Below are positions 18,055 through 26,357 of a stretch of DNA of 64,000 nt, piece by piece (the first letter of the stretch is position 1; every line of letters begins with the position of its first letter). Under the pieces are notes generated by a model. It worked only from the letters and a program-made list of their open reading frames with translations. It did no database searches and had not been told where the DNA came from. The position numbers were made by a program, and so were the translations under genes. Source of the DNA: Candidatus Eremiobacterota bacterium (GTDB lineage: Bacteria; Vulcanimicrobiota; CADAWZ01; Ess09-12); contig JAVHLM010000020.1 in NCBI GenBank assembly GCA_031082125.1, positions 62,001 to 126,000 on the forward strand, in the 5' to 3' direction.

Positions 18055-19473
18055 ATGCTTGATAAGCAAACCGTAGAAAGACGCTTTATCAAAGAAATAA
18101 ACTCTTCCATGGAAAAGGCCGGGCTTTATTCATCCATCCTGGCCTTCTCCAGTGTCATGATAATTTTTCTTTTGAATTTTCTTTACCCTTCAATGAACCT
18201 CTGGCTCCCCGGTATCTTTGTCCTGCTTGCAGGAGGCCATGCGTTGATGATATTCATGATAGCCAGAAAATGGGGATTTCAAAAGAAGACGGTATATGTG
18301 ATATTCTTCCCGATGCTTCTGCTGCTCACTGCTTATTTTGTCGTGTCATACTGGTGTTTTCCCGAGGAGGCCCCGAGGTACCTTTCAGGCCCCTTTTCCT
18401 TTTCATACTTCATCCTCATCATTTTCACCGGTTTTGTGCTTGAGCCGAAGCTCTCATATTATATCGGCATCCTTTCCGCAGCCGCGTATTTTCTTGTGTA
18501 CCTGCTGATGAGAGACCAGATGGTGACTTCTCTTTCAGCAGCCCCCTCGTCACTGTCCTCCTTCGCCACTCCCATGGTGTTCATATTCAAAAGTATCTTC
18601 ATGATCTTCGCAGCCTATCTTGTCGGCACGATGTCCCATATCTTCAAGCGGCTGATATTTGAAGTTCTTGAAGAAGAGAGAAAGAAGAATATCGTGGCCC
18701 TGGAACTGGCAGAAACCACAGCGGCAAAAGCCAGAATTGAAAATGAGCTGAAAGTGGCTCACGACATACAGATGAGCATAATGCCGAAGAATTTCACCCC
18801 CCTGCTCGACGGCCATGGCTTCGATGTGTATGCCCTCATCAAGCCTGCCAGAGAGGTGGGAGGAGACTTTTACACCTTTTTATTTATCGATGATGATAAC
18901 TTCCTGTTCACTATCGGCGATGTCGCGGGGAAAGGCATCCCGGCAGCCCTTCTGATGAGCAAAACGGTTACCCTCATCAGGACGCTGGCTCTTGAAAAAC
19001 TCAGTACCGATGAGATTTTAAGGAAAGCTAACGAAGAGCTGTGCATCGATAATGACTCATGCATGTTTGTTACCGTGTTCTGCTCCATATTGAATAAAAA
19101 AACCGGTGAAATGACCTTTACCAACGGGGGACATAACATGCCGGTGATTATCCGCAAAGACGGCGGGTTGAGCCTTCTGGATGATGCCCGCTGCACCTGC
19201 CTGGGATTGGAGCAGGATGCCCGGTATGAAAAATCCACATTGATTCTGCAGCCCGATGAGTGCATCTGCCTTTATACTGATGGCGTCACCGAAGCTTTAG
19301 ACAAGGACAGTGAATTGTTTTCCACGAAAAGACTCATTGAGCTCCTGGAAAAGCACAGGAGCCTTCCTGCGAAAGAGATGGCGCAGAAGATTTTCTCATC
19401 GGTTGAGACCTATTCCCATGGCGTGGACCAGTCCGACGACATTGCGGTTCAGATTCTAAGATTCTATAAGTAG
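18055..19473 (+). CDS. SpoIIE/RsbU-type protein phosphatase with membrane sensor
   Basis: The 472 residues begin with about six hydrophobic segments (residues 20-210), a linker coiled coil (EERKKNIVALELAETTAAKA), then a PP2C-like SpoIIE phosphatase domain. Its metal and catalytic motifs are visible: PAREVGGDFY, GDVAGKGIPAALLM, FVTVFCSILN, LYTDGVTEA and SDDIAVQIL. Such enzymes dephosphorylate STAS antagonists in partner switching; the STAS protein at 5638 is a candidate substrate by inference only. The start at ATG 18055 has GGAGG 15 nt upstream, slightly far; no better in-frame start exists. Confidence 0.85.
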   Translation: MLDKQTVERRFIKEINSSMEKAGLYSSILAFSSVMIIFLLNFLYPSMNLWLPGIFVLLAGGHALMIFMIARKWGFQKKTVYVIFFPMLLLLTAYFVVSYWCFPEEAPRYLSGPFSFSYFILIIFTGFVLEPKLSYYIGILSAAAYFLVYLLMRDQMVTSLSAAPSSLSSFATPMVFIFKSIFMIFAAYLVGTMSHIFKRLIFEVLEEERKKNIVALELAETTAAKARIENELKVAHDIQMSIMPKNFTPLLDGHGFDVYALIKPAREVGGDFYTFLFIDDDNFLFTIGDVAGKGIPAALLMSKTVTLIRTLALEKLSTDEILRKANEELCIDNDSCMFVTVFCSILNKKTGEMTFTNGGHNMPVIIRKDGGLSLLDDARCTCLGLEQDARYEKSTLILQPDECICLYTDGVTEALDKDSELFSTKRLIELLEKHRSLPAKEMAQKIFSSVETYSHGVDQSDDIAVQILRFYK

Positions 19474-19922
19474 ATTGAGTGCCGCTCCCTGACCTGTGGC
19501 GTATTCTCCTCAGTCATGCTCATCACGTCCAGGTCGGATTCATCGGCCGCAGAAAAGGGGACAGTTGAGCATTATTTCTTGTTTCCCATGTAGGTCCTCC
19601 GGGTGGGGGCAACGCGCGTGCGTGCAGGTTCGGAGGACCATATCGTGACTTTTTTCTTTTCCCTTTCAATCTGCCTTCTCTGATATCATTATAACGCTTT
19701 CCCTTCATGCGCTCTGTACTGCGTGGCACAGAGAGAAAAAGAACGCTTTATCTCCATAGATGGTATCTGAATCTCTGACATGGGCTTTACTGCGAGTAAT
19801 GCAGGGATTTCCGGAAATATTCTTGACAAAAGGACAATCCAGAAAATATAATGATATTGCAGGGAATGACAGATGGTCACCAGTTGCCGGGATAGAGACC
19901 TGGCAACAACAGGAGAAATGGA
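19474..19922. other. Intergenic region with hairpin, palindrome and calpain-gene promoter
   Basis: No gene is supported. A 9-bp inverted repeat, GGTCCTCCG (19593-19601) and CGGAGGACC (19631-19639), has a 29-nt GC-rich loop and is followed about 10 nt later by six T (19650-19655). It may be a terminator for the SpoIIE gene or a structured RNA. A perfect palindrome ATTTCCGGAAAT lies at 19807-19818, just before the -35 box at 19823. Confidence 0.5.
19823..19852 (+). promoter_or_regulatory. Consensus promoter of the calpain-like gene
   Basis: TTGACA at 19823-19828, an 18-nt spacer and TATAAT at 19847-19852. The predicted 5' UTR is about 65 nt. The palindrome ATTTCCGGAAAT at 19807-19818 abuts the -35 and is placed well for a regulator. 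Confidence 0.7.
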
Positions 19923-21071
19923 ATGGATCTTTTCTCTCCTTTGTCATGTTCGGGCGCTCAACTCCTTCGCGATTTCCATGGCGAGATGCAGAACCAGCAG
20001 GGGGCGCCGGAATTGCCACGTGCTTCAACGGACTCAGCGCCTGCCGGGCAGCTCCCAAACTGCGGGTCGTCATTTCTTCATTCTTTTTACCTTACCACGC
20101 TGGCAGCCATCGACCGTATCCGTTTTCCGGGAGTTTTTCCCGATCTCACGCAACTTGCCCGGGAACAAAAGCCCCCTGAGCCACCGCTTGAAAAATCCCA
20201 TGATTCTGACGATATGGAAAAGAGTTTCCAGGAACTCTACAGGCGCGATCAGGAGGAGTTCAAGAGAAAAATCGCCACACCCGGTGAACAACCTGAACTG
20301 GCCCGGGACGACAACGATCAGCCTCATCAGGCCAGATACCGAAGAATCAGGAATGCGACACCTTTTGTGCAAGGCACCTCCGACACCGGGGCTATCGCAC
20401 CTGATGATGTGAAACAGGGAAAACTAGGTGACTGCTGGCTCCTTGCCTCCCTTGCCGCACTGGCCAGTGCAAGGCCTGATATCGTTGAGAAGGCGATTAT
20501 CGACCACGGAGATGGTTCATATACGGTCTCCCTGCCTGGCCTGGAGCATGATATGGGGAAGGGACTGGAAGTGAAAGTCGATTCCCTCTTCCCCGGAGGG
20601 GAGGGCCCTGAAGGACGGCCGCTCTACGCCGGTGCCGGCGACAGTGAAGGTGGCAAAAACGAAATCTGGCCCATGCTCATAGAAAAAGCCTTCGCAAAAG
20701 CAAAAATCATGAATTACCAGTATATTGACGGAGATAACCCTGCCATCGCACTGACTTCCCTCACCGGCAAGGAGACCAGGACCATTAAAGTGAATGACGA
20801 AGGCGTCGATGCTTTTGAAGAGATGAAAAGAGGCATTGAAAACAGGTCCCCCATGGTTCTGGGAACGAGAAGATCGACAGGGGAACCGGAAGACGGCAGG
20901 CTCTTTCTGAATGCCGGCCTTAATGACTGCCACGCCCATGCGGTCATTGGCACCTCCATGGAGGATGGTAAAAAGATGGTTCACCTTTACGATCCCCATG
21001 GGAGGGAAATAAAAGTTGAATGGGACAGCGTAAAAAACCTGTTCCAATCCCTCGTCATCCTTTCTGAGTGA
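19923..21071 (+). CDS. Calpain-like cysteine protease (family C2) with N-terminal leader
   Basis: The 382 residues contain a calpain catalytic core: the cysteine motif VKQGKLGDCWLLASLAALA (Cys171), EIWPMLIEKAFAK, and the histidine in CHAHAVIG (His337). The third triad position, normally Asn in NPWG, reads LYDPHG, so Asp357 replaces Asn. The first 160 residues have no signal peptide; they include SFYLTTLAAIDRIRFPG (54-70), which matches a segment of the barrel-like protein encoded at 21550, then a Pro-rich linker and a charged helix. AGGAG lies 7 nt before the ATG. The substrate and site of action are unknown; a leader-dependent extracytoplasmic role is inference. Confidence 0.8.
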   Translation: MDLFSPLSCSGAQLLRDFHGEMQNQQGAPELPRASTDSAPAGQLPNCGSSFLHSFYLTTLAAIDRIRFPGVFPDLTQLAREQKPPEPPLEKSHDSDDMEKSFQELYRRDQEEFKRKIATPGEQPELARDDNDQPHQARYRRIRNATPFVQGTSDTGAIAPDDVKQGKLGDCWLLASLAALASARPDIVEKAIIDHGDGSYTVSLPGLEHDMGKGLEVKVDSLFPGGEGPEGRPLYAGAGDSEGGKNEIWPMLIEKAFAKAKIMNYQYIDGDNPAIALTSLTGKETRTIKVNDEGVDAFEEMKRGIENRSPMVLGTRRSTGEPEDGRLFLNAGLNDCHAHAVIGTSMEDGKKMVHLYDPHGREIKVEWDSVKNLFQSLVILSE

Positions 21072-21549
21072 TGCCTGCCGCCTGTCTCCACTCCCGCATA
21101 CATTGTCGCAGCCTCCCTGTCTCTATGATGTCATACGGTATGCTCCGGATTATAGCTCACTAATGTAACCATATGGTGATCTCTTTATCAGGGCTATTTA
21201 TGGATAGAATGCACACCTGCCTTACCTTCAGAAAATCATTGAAAGCGTGACGAGTATTTTATCGATGTGGTTCTCGGGCTCAGGCGCTCATTTTGAGACA
21301 ATTCCCAAAGGCCCAGATGTTCAGGATTCTCTTTATTATACTCACAGAGCATTACTGACGGCATTCAGGGGGATCCGCTTCCCATACTTTTCTGATGAGC
21401 GCAGCCCAGCTCCTGCGACAGGCTCTTGAGGAAAGCAGAGGCTGCAGTGTATTTTACTCTTGGCCAGATAGCTCTGCCTCCATTAAAAACCGAAGCCCCC
21501 GGTCCCCGGGGGCCTGTTCCGTCAAAGAGCCTCGTCAAGAGGAAGCCCT
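21072..21549. other. Convergent intergenic region
   Basis: Apart from the terminator at its right end I see no gene, promoter or repeat here. A 60-codon GTG-initiated frame at 21247 lacks an SD and family features. Confidence 0.45.
21485..21513 (-). terminator. Intrinsic terminator of the barrel-like gene
   Basis: GCCCCCGG (21495-21502) and CCGGGGGC (21506-21513) form an 8-bp GC stem with a 3-nt loop. On the minus strand it is followed by TTCGGTTTTT (21485-21489 is the T run). It lies 37 nt past the stop at 21550. Confidence 0.75.
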
Positions 21550-22713
21550 CTAAAACTTCACGCCCAGTTTCACGACGGGCTTGAACTTGAAGGCCTCGTC
21601 CTGGTCGCCCTCTATCTGGGGGCCCGCCTTGAGCGACGCATTGACGGTATGACCGAACATCCTGATGGGGAACTTCTTGGAGACTCCCGCATACACCTCG
21701 TAAGAGGCGCCGAACTCTCCCGAGGCCGTCGCGTAGCCCACCTGCTCCTTGGCCTCGACTGACCAGTCATAGCTCATTCCCCAGGCCTTCGCATCCTTTC
21801 CCGAGAGTTCCTGGCGGAACGTGGCCGTGAGGGCCGTGTTGTTCTCGGCGAAATCATGAGTTGCCCCGGCTGCGGCGTCAAGGCGCAGGTGCCTTCCGCT
21901 GCCGAGATCCTTGTCCCAGCGGCGGAAGGCGAGCACATCGGCCGAGAGTGTCCTCTCTCTCTCGGTAGTCCATGAAGTCTCGCCATCCTTCGCCTGACGC
22001 TCCCCTGAAAGGGTATCCACCTCGTGAGCCCGGAAGCCCCCGCGCACTCCCTGGCTTACCGTCCAATCGCCCCTCTGCTCTGTTCTGGAGAGCTCTGTCC
22101 TGAGCAGATCGACTTTTGTCTCGAGGCCGAGGGACGCCTTTCCACCGAGCTTTCCATCTTCGAACTCGGGTTTCACCTTCGGCTTCACGCGGACCCGGTA
22201 ATCCATATAGTCAACCTTGAGCTTGTACGATCCAACTTCTCTTTCATAGTTGGCGCTTTTCACCCTTCTGAGCGAATCGTCGGCGCTCTCGAAGACTCTT
22301 TTCAGCATTCCCGGCCTGGCTTCTTTCTTCCCGCTGAGGAGGGCGCTGGCATCAATTCCTATGCGGCCTTCCTCGGAAGGGGCATCACCTGCTTCCAGGG
22401 CTTTCTCATCGGCCCCGGCTGCCGGTGTGGCGGCCTTTTCTTCGGGGGCCACCCTGGGCATTATGTCCCTCTCGAGGAGGGGGAGGCCGCCGGGATTCCT
22501 GAGGGAATCGATGTGCTGAAGGGTCCTGTTGTAGAAGGAAGCAAGGTCCCTTACGCCGTTGCCTGTGATTTCGCCTTTCTGCACCGAGGGGGTTTCATTT
22601 CCCGGGAAGGCGCAGCTCTCTTTGCTGTCTGCGGTCTGGCGCCCGGCGGTATCTACGGCAACCGGCACCTGTTGAGTGACATACGCTTCGTTGCTGCTCA
22701 GTGCACTTATCAT
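21550..22713 (-). CDS. Barrel-like protein with leader motif, possible outer-membrane protein
   Basis: The 387 residues lack an ordinary signal peptide. Residues 59-80 (SFYNRTLQHIDSLRNPGG and onward) match the leader of the calpain-like protease at 12 of 22 positions. From about residue 170 the sequence alternates polar and hydrophobic residues in strand-like runs with many Arg/Asp/Trp and ends in VKLGVKF; a terminal Phe after a beta-strand is typical of outer-membrane barrels. The ATG at 22713 follows GGGGGAGAG; the longer start at 22743 has no SD. A consensus promoter and a perfect inverted repeat lie upstream. Export without a Sec signal would be odd for a barrel, so the location is uncertain. 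Confidence 0.65.
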   Translation of the reverse strand: MISALSSNEAYVTQQVPVAVDTAGRQTADSKESCAFPGNETPSVQKGEITGNGVRDLASFYNRTLQHIDSLRNPGGLPLLERDIMPRVAPEEKAATPAAGADEKALEAGDAPSEEGRIGIDASALLSGKKEARPGMLKRVFESADDSLRRVKSANYEREVGSYKLKVDYMDYRVRVKPKVKPEFEDGKLGGKASLGLETKVDLLRTELSRTEQRGDWTVSQGVRGGFRAHEVDTLSGERQAKDGETSWTTERERTLSADVLAFRRWDKDLGSGRHLRLDAAAGATHDFAENNTALTATFRQELSGKDAKAWGMSYDWSVEAKEQVGYATASGEFGASYEVYAGVSKKFPIRMFGHTVNASLKAGPQIEGDQDEAFKFKPVVKLGVKF

Positions 22714-22731
22714 CGGGCTCTCCCCCTTAGC

Positions 22732-22761
22732 ATATGTTATCACTATAAAATGATAACATAT
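22732..22761 (-). promoter_or_regulatory. Perfect 11-bp inverted repeat in the 5' region of the barrel-like gene
   Basis: ATATGTTATCA (22732-22742) and TGATAACATAT (22751-22761) are separated by 8 nt. The repeat lies between the promoter and the SD, so it could be an operator or an RNA stem-loop in the leader. The arms are AT-rich and there is no T tract after them, so it is not a terminator. Confidence 0.65.
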
Positions 22762-22776
22762 TTTTGTGTTGATTAT

Positions 22777-22805
22777 AATATACCAGATTGTGACAGTAAT
22801 GTCAA
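22777..22805 (-). promoter_or_regulatory. Consensus promoter of the barrel-like gene
   Basis: On the minus strand: TTGACA (22805-22800), a 17-nt spacer and TATATT (22782-22777). Transcription would start near 22770, just before the inverted repeat at 22732-22761. Confidence 0.75.
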
Positions 22806-22940
22806 GACTTCAATGCAAGGTCATACTCATCAAGGTCCCGGGGACGGAAATCCAGGGGAATCACCCTTCCTGTCCATCGAAGAGACTTCAAAAACAATGA
22901 GGTATCTGTAAAAAATAGAACTTTTCAAGAGGAGAGAGGA

Positions 22941-23734
22941 GCCGACGCCGACATCGCTGACAGTGAAGGGAGGACCGCCCTGCTTCATGCGGTAAAGCTC
23001 CATGATATGAAGCTTGTTGAGCTTCTCCTGGAATACCGCGCCGATCCCAATATCTGCTCATCTGAAAAGGAAACGCCTCTCATCGAGGCGGTTGAAGCCG
23101 GGAATGCCGTCATGATTCTCGCGCTCCTCTCCGGAGGGGCCGAGGTGAATGGCAAGGGCCTTAATCAGTGGACGCCCCTTTTCAAGGCCGTGATGAATCA
23201 CAATATGGAACTCGTGGAGCTTCTCATCTCCAGGGGAGCCTTGGTGAATGCCCGTTCCATTGAAGAGACAGCCCGCTCCATAAGGCGGCCAGGTTGAACA
23301 GCCGCCCTCTTCTTCAGTTGCTTCTGCGAAACGGTGCTGAGCGGGATGCCAAGAACCTGAAGGGTGAGACTCCCCTTGACATGGCCCGGGAGTTCAGGGC
23401 GCTCGGCACAATAGAGCTGCTTGGGGGGAGCGCCGCGGTGAAGGAAGTAAAAGGCGCTCAGTTCAAGGAAAAGATGGATGATTTTCTGTGGTGGCTCCGT
23501 ATTCCCTCAGAGTTGTTCAAGACGATGGCCCGGCCCCCCTCTGATGAGCCCTGGGAAGCTTCGAGCGAGGGGAGGGTACCCCTCACCCTTGGAGAAAGGG
23601 CACAGAGACTCGATGAGGCCATTCAGTCTGAGGTGGACTGCCTCGCCCGCTATGTTGACATGGGAGCCATCAACTCCCGCGATGCCGAGATTGACGGCGG
23701 CAGGTGGCGCGATCTCTACGAAGGGTGGCGGTGA
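22941..23734 (+). pseudogene. Ankyrin-repeat protein, truncated and frameshifted
   Basis: Ankyrin repeats are readable from GADADIADSEGRTALLHAVK at 22941, but the frame has no start codon before 23007 and a stop at 22797, so the 5' end is missing. Repeats continue to about 23264 in this frame, then shift: RDSPLHKAARLNSRPLLQLL reads in the next frame from about 23264 through 23734. Gene callers would split it into 23007-23297 and 23294-23734, the second with a TTG start and no SD. About four repeats remain, followed by a C-terminal region rich in charged residues with FLWWLRIPSELF. A single-base indel near 23262-23265 explains the shift. Confidence 0.65.
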
Positions 23735-23796
23735 TGCGAACTCTCATCTTCATCGCATCTTCACATCGAATTCACGGTTTTTTCAAATTTGTTCTG

Positions 23797-23940
23797 TATA
23801 ATATGGTTATGACACGACAGAAAAGAAAAGAGGCGATAACAGTGATACAGAGAGTATTCAGGGGTGGAACAGCCAGAATAAGCGTCTGCTTCCGGTGTAT
23901 TTCGGGCCAGGTGGCTTTTATAGTGAACATGCCTCTCTGA
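23797..23940 (+). CDS. Putative 43-residue leaderless ORF with an IQ-like motif
   Basis: A -10 box TATAAT at 23797-23802 is followed by 6 nt and an ATG at 23809, the same spacing as the leaderless HNH genes; the -35 is weak. The ORF runs to 23940. Its residues VIQRVFRGGTAR fit the IQxxxRGxxxR pattern of calmodulin-binding IQ motifs. No SD is present. With so short an ORF the motif may be chance, so this is tentative. Confidence 0.35.
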   Translation, partial: YNMVMTRQKRKEAITVIQRVFRGGTARISVCFRCISGQVAFIVNMPL

Positions 23941-23999
23941 AGATGCTTTTCCCCCCCATCCGTGCGGGCAAGGAAAGGGAGGTTCCGGTACATGAAAAA

Positions 24000-24084
24000 T
24001 GGGAAGGAGCGGGTTCGAACCACCATGGAGCATAGCTCGCTGGATTTACAGTCCAGTGCGATTAACCACTTCTTCCTGCCGCAC
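24000..24084 (-). tRNA. tRNA-Tyr (GTA) remnant with degenerate 5' half
   Basis: On the minus strand an anticodon arm CTGGA-CTGTAAA-TCCAG (24056-24040, anticodon GTA), a long variable arm GAGC-TAT-GCTC (24038-24028), a T arm with loop TTCGAAC and a 3' acceptor strand CCTTCCC (24007-24001) follow bacterial class II tRNA-Tyr. A D-loop-like AGTGGTTAA is present. However, the 5' acceptor strand that should read GGGAAGG is absent (best local fit 5 of 7 pairs) and the D-stem pairs poorly. A tRNA whose 3' part is intact and 5' part is not fits an integration-site scar better than a working gene. Confidence 0.45.
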
Positions 24085-24181
24085 TTTTTAACGAGCCTCG
24101 CCAGAAAAGCAGGATCGATCCTGAACCCGAGGCTCTCAGCTTTGCGGACATCACGCAAGGCTCTGTGGTGAGCCTGTCAGC

Positions 24182-26317
24182 CTATCGCCGGGGCCTTGCG
24201 TAGACCCTCACAGGATTGCCGTAAAGCCCTCCTCCCAGGTCCCCGGGGTCCGCAATTCTGATTCTCTCATGGATTCCCATTTTGCTTGAGAACAGGCCGT
24301 CTTCATCCTGAATGACCGCATGATAGCACAGGGGACCCTGGTAATTCGCATAATCGGGCCCCCAGGCTCCCCTCCTTATCTCGTAGTCTTTGCCGTCTGA
24401 GGGGGTAAACCCGTATAAAACGACCTTCTCAATCCCTTCCCGGAGGGAATAGTCCAGGGTGTCAAGGGGCTTGAACCCATGCGCTCCATAAAACTCGTCA
24501 AATCTTTCCACGAACACCTTGGGCTCGATAATCTCTTTCTCGTTTCGGACACTGTTTGCGATGCAGTTGAAGCGGGGCTTCCCATCCTTGCCGTCGGTGG
24601 CCCCCGAGAGAGCCTCGTACTTTTCCGGCGTGAGCCTGGGGAGGTCCTGCTGGTGCTCCCGGAGATACCGGTCGAATGTTTCTCTCACCTCGGGGTGTGC
24701 CCTGGTATCCAGCTTTTTTCCTGCTTCCTCGGGAGCGCCTTTATGGTCAGCAGCAGCATCGCCGGCAGGGCAGGGCCGGCTTTCATCATATCCATGTGCC
24801 TTTGGCGGGAGCATGATGTCAGGCTTTTTCCCAAGCTCTTTTGCCGCCCTCAGAAGCTCAATTGCCCCGGAGGCCATGCTGTCAGCCACTTTGAGGGCCT
24901 CGGGAACGGGGGGATTGAACTCCTTGCCGTCCTCCATGGTAAGCGCATAGATTCCCTTGCGGCGATAAAGGTAATCGTCAGTCTGGCCGTTGACGTTATA
25001 CGACAGCTCCGGCCTGTAGCTTTCTCCCTGCGGCTTCCCCACGGCGCCTATCATGCGCTTCTGAAGATTCTCAAAGATTTCGCGGTCGTGAGCATCAGTG
25101 ACGCTGTCGGGAATCATGACCTTCTCGCCATGGGAGTGGAAATCACAGGCGACCCTTATCTCGGGATGCTCATCGACAATGCCGGCGATATGCCTTGTCT
25201 CGGGCTCTGAAAAGGGGGCCGGCCCCGGATAGCCATCGTGCTGTGTCCATCTTCCCAGAAGCTTGTTATTGTCTGTGGGATGGGGCAGCATCCCCTTCTC
25301 CCTGATTATCTTCTGCTGCTCCGGCGAGGCGCCCTGTGGGTATGGCGTCCACTCGATATCAAAATTCCTGTTGATGTCAACGCCCTTGTCGCCGCTTCCG
25401 CTCCCGGCGAGGGGAGCCCTTGTCCTTCTCCATTCAGGATCGTCATGGATGGCGTAATTGAGGCCGTCGGGGTTTGTGACAGGGACCACATAGATATTCA
25501 ATGAATCAACAAGGTCCGTCAGCTCCCTGACCTTGGGATCATCGCTCCCGGGCCTGTAGTTTGCGCAGAGCTGCTCCAAGAGCTCGACCATCGCAAGAGG
25601 ATTCATCTTCTCCCTTCCATGGGGAGATGCCATGAAAAGCGCGCCGGGCTTTGAGGCTTTGTCACCTTTCCCGCTCGATATTGTGACATAGCGGAGCGGC
25701 GCGGGCCCCCGGAGCGAGGCGTTCTTCCCGTCATAGCCGGCAGTGCCGTACTCCCGCGTGGTTACCTTGACAAGGTCAGGATATTTTTCTGCAAGCTTCA
25801 ACACCCTGTCGTCTATCTGCCGCGCATCCATGTAGTCATTGACAAAACCCCTGGCGAAAGCGGTCCTGGAAGATCCGGGGGCGGTGGACGTCACCCCGTA
25901 GCGCGCCGCAAAATTAATGCCCTTCTCTTCTCCCTGAGGCGCAGAGGGTGCTCTTTCCTGTAAAAGGCTCAATGTGCCATTTTTATTGGCCACCAGGCTG
26001 CTGTCCCGATGCTGATCACTCGAAGGCGCCGCCTGTGGCTCTGCCTGGAGAGAAGCCTGAGGGGGAGCTGCTTCCGCCTGGGGCCCGGGGGCCCGGGGGA
26101 TCCTGAAATTATCCCTCAGTGCATCAATGTGGGCTTCTGCCAGATCAGCAGGTGCCCTGCCTTGCCCGCGCACTATATCGCCGGAGCTTTCCATGGTGTC
26201 CTGCGGTTCGGCTGAAGGGCTCTGTTCTCTTTCAGAGCTCTTTTCACCATGGGGCGCCCTTATGTTGTTCAATTCCCTGCCATAGCCGATCTGTGCACGC
26301 ATGTTCATGATAAGCAT
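24182..26317 (-). CDS. M14 zinc carboxypeptidase with shared N-terminal leader
   Basis: The 711 residues have three parts. Residues 1-53 (MLIMNMRAQIGYGREL, AEPQDT, RGQG) are 32/53 identical to the S8 protease encoded at 43178. Residues about 155-490 are an M14 domain with zinc ligands His233/Glu236 (SPHGRE) and His394 (CDFHSH), substrate-binding DINRN (Asn316-Arg317) and catalytic Glu462 (TMEDGKEF). The C-terminal domain (about 540-711) has FNCIAN (Cys585), KVVLYG, YHAVIQ (His666) and FSSKMG, reminiscent of the NCIA-type (DUF7689-like) domain. No Sec signal is seen. GAGGGGG precedes the ATG. CTTGAG direct repeats lie upstream. Probably cleaves peptides, perhaps cell-wall stems, outside the cytoplasm (inferred). 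Confidence 0.85.
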   Translation of the reverse strand: MLIMNMRAQIGYGRELNNIRAPHGEKSSEREQSPSAEPQDTMESSGDIVRGQGRAPADLAEAHIDALRDNFRIPRAPGPQAEAAPPQASLQAEPQAAPSSDQHRDSSLVANKNGTLSLLQERAPSAPQGEEKGINFAARYGVTSTAPGSSRTAFARGFVNDYMDARQIDDRVLKLAEKYPDLVKVTTREYGTAGYDGKNASLRGPAPLRYVTISSGKGDKASKPGALFMASPHGREKMNPLAMVELLEQLCANYRPGSDDPKVRELTDLVDSLNIYVVPVTNPDGLNYAIHDDPEWRRTRAPLAGSGSGDKGVDINRNFDIEWTPYPQGASPEQQKIIREKGMLPHPTDNNKLLGRWTQHDGYPGPAPFSEPETRHIAGIVDEHPEIRVACDFHSHGEKVMIPDSVTDAHDREIFENLQKRMIGAVGKPQGESYRPELSYNVNGQTDDYLYRRKGIYALTMEDGKEFNPPVPEALKVADSMASGAIELLRAAKELGKKPDIMLPPKAHGYDESRPCPAGDAAADHKGAPEEAGKKLDTRAHPEVRETFDRYLREHQQDLPRLTPEKYEALSGATDGKDGKPRFNCIANSVRNEKEIIEPKVFVERFDEFYGAHGFKPLDTLDYSLREGIEKVVLYGFTPSDGKDYEIRRGAWGPDYANYQGPLCYHAVIQDEDGLFSSKMGIHERIRIADPGDLGGGLYGNPVRVYARPRR

Positions 26318-26357
26318 GGTGGATCCCCCTCTTCAGCTATTCATATGCCACTGTTCC

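Noticed and set aside
22024-22911. Plus-strand frame opposite the barrel-like gene
   Set aside because: Overlaps a gene with promoter, SD and terminator on the other strand; no family features.
24000-24084. Functional tRNA-Tyr
   Set aside because: Acceptor 5' strand and D-stem do not pair; kept only as a remnant.
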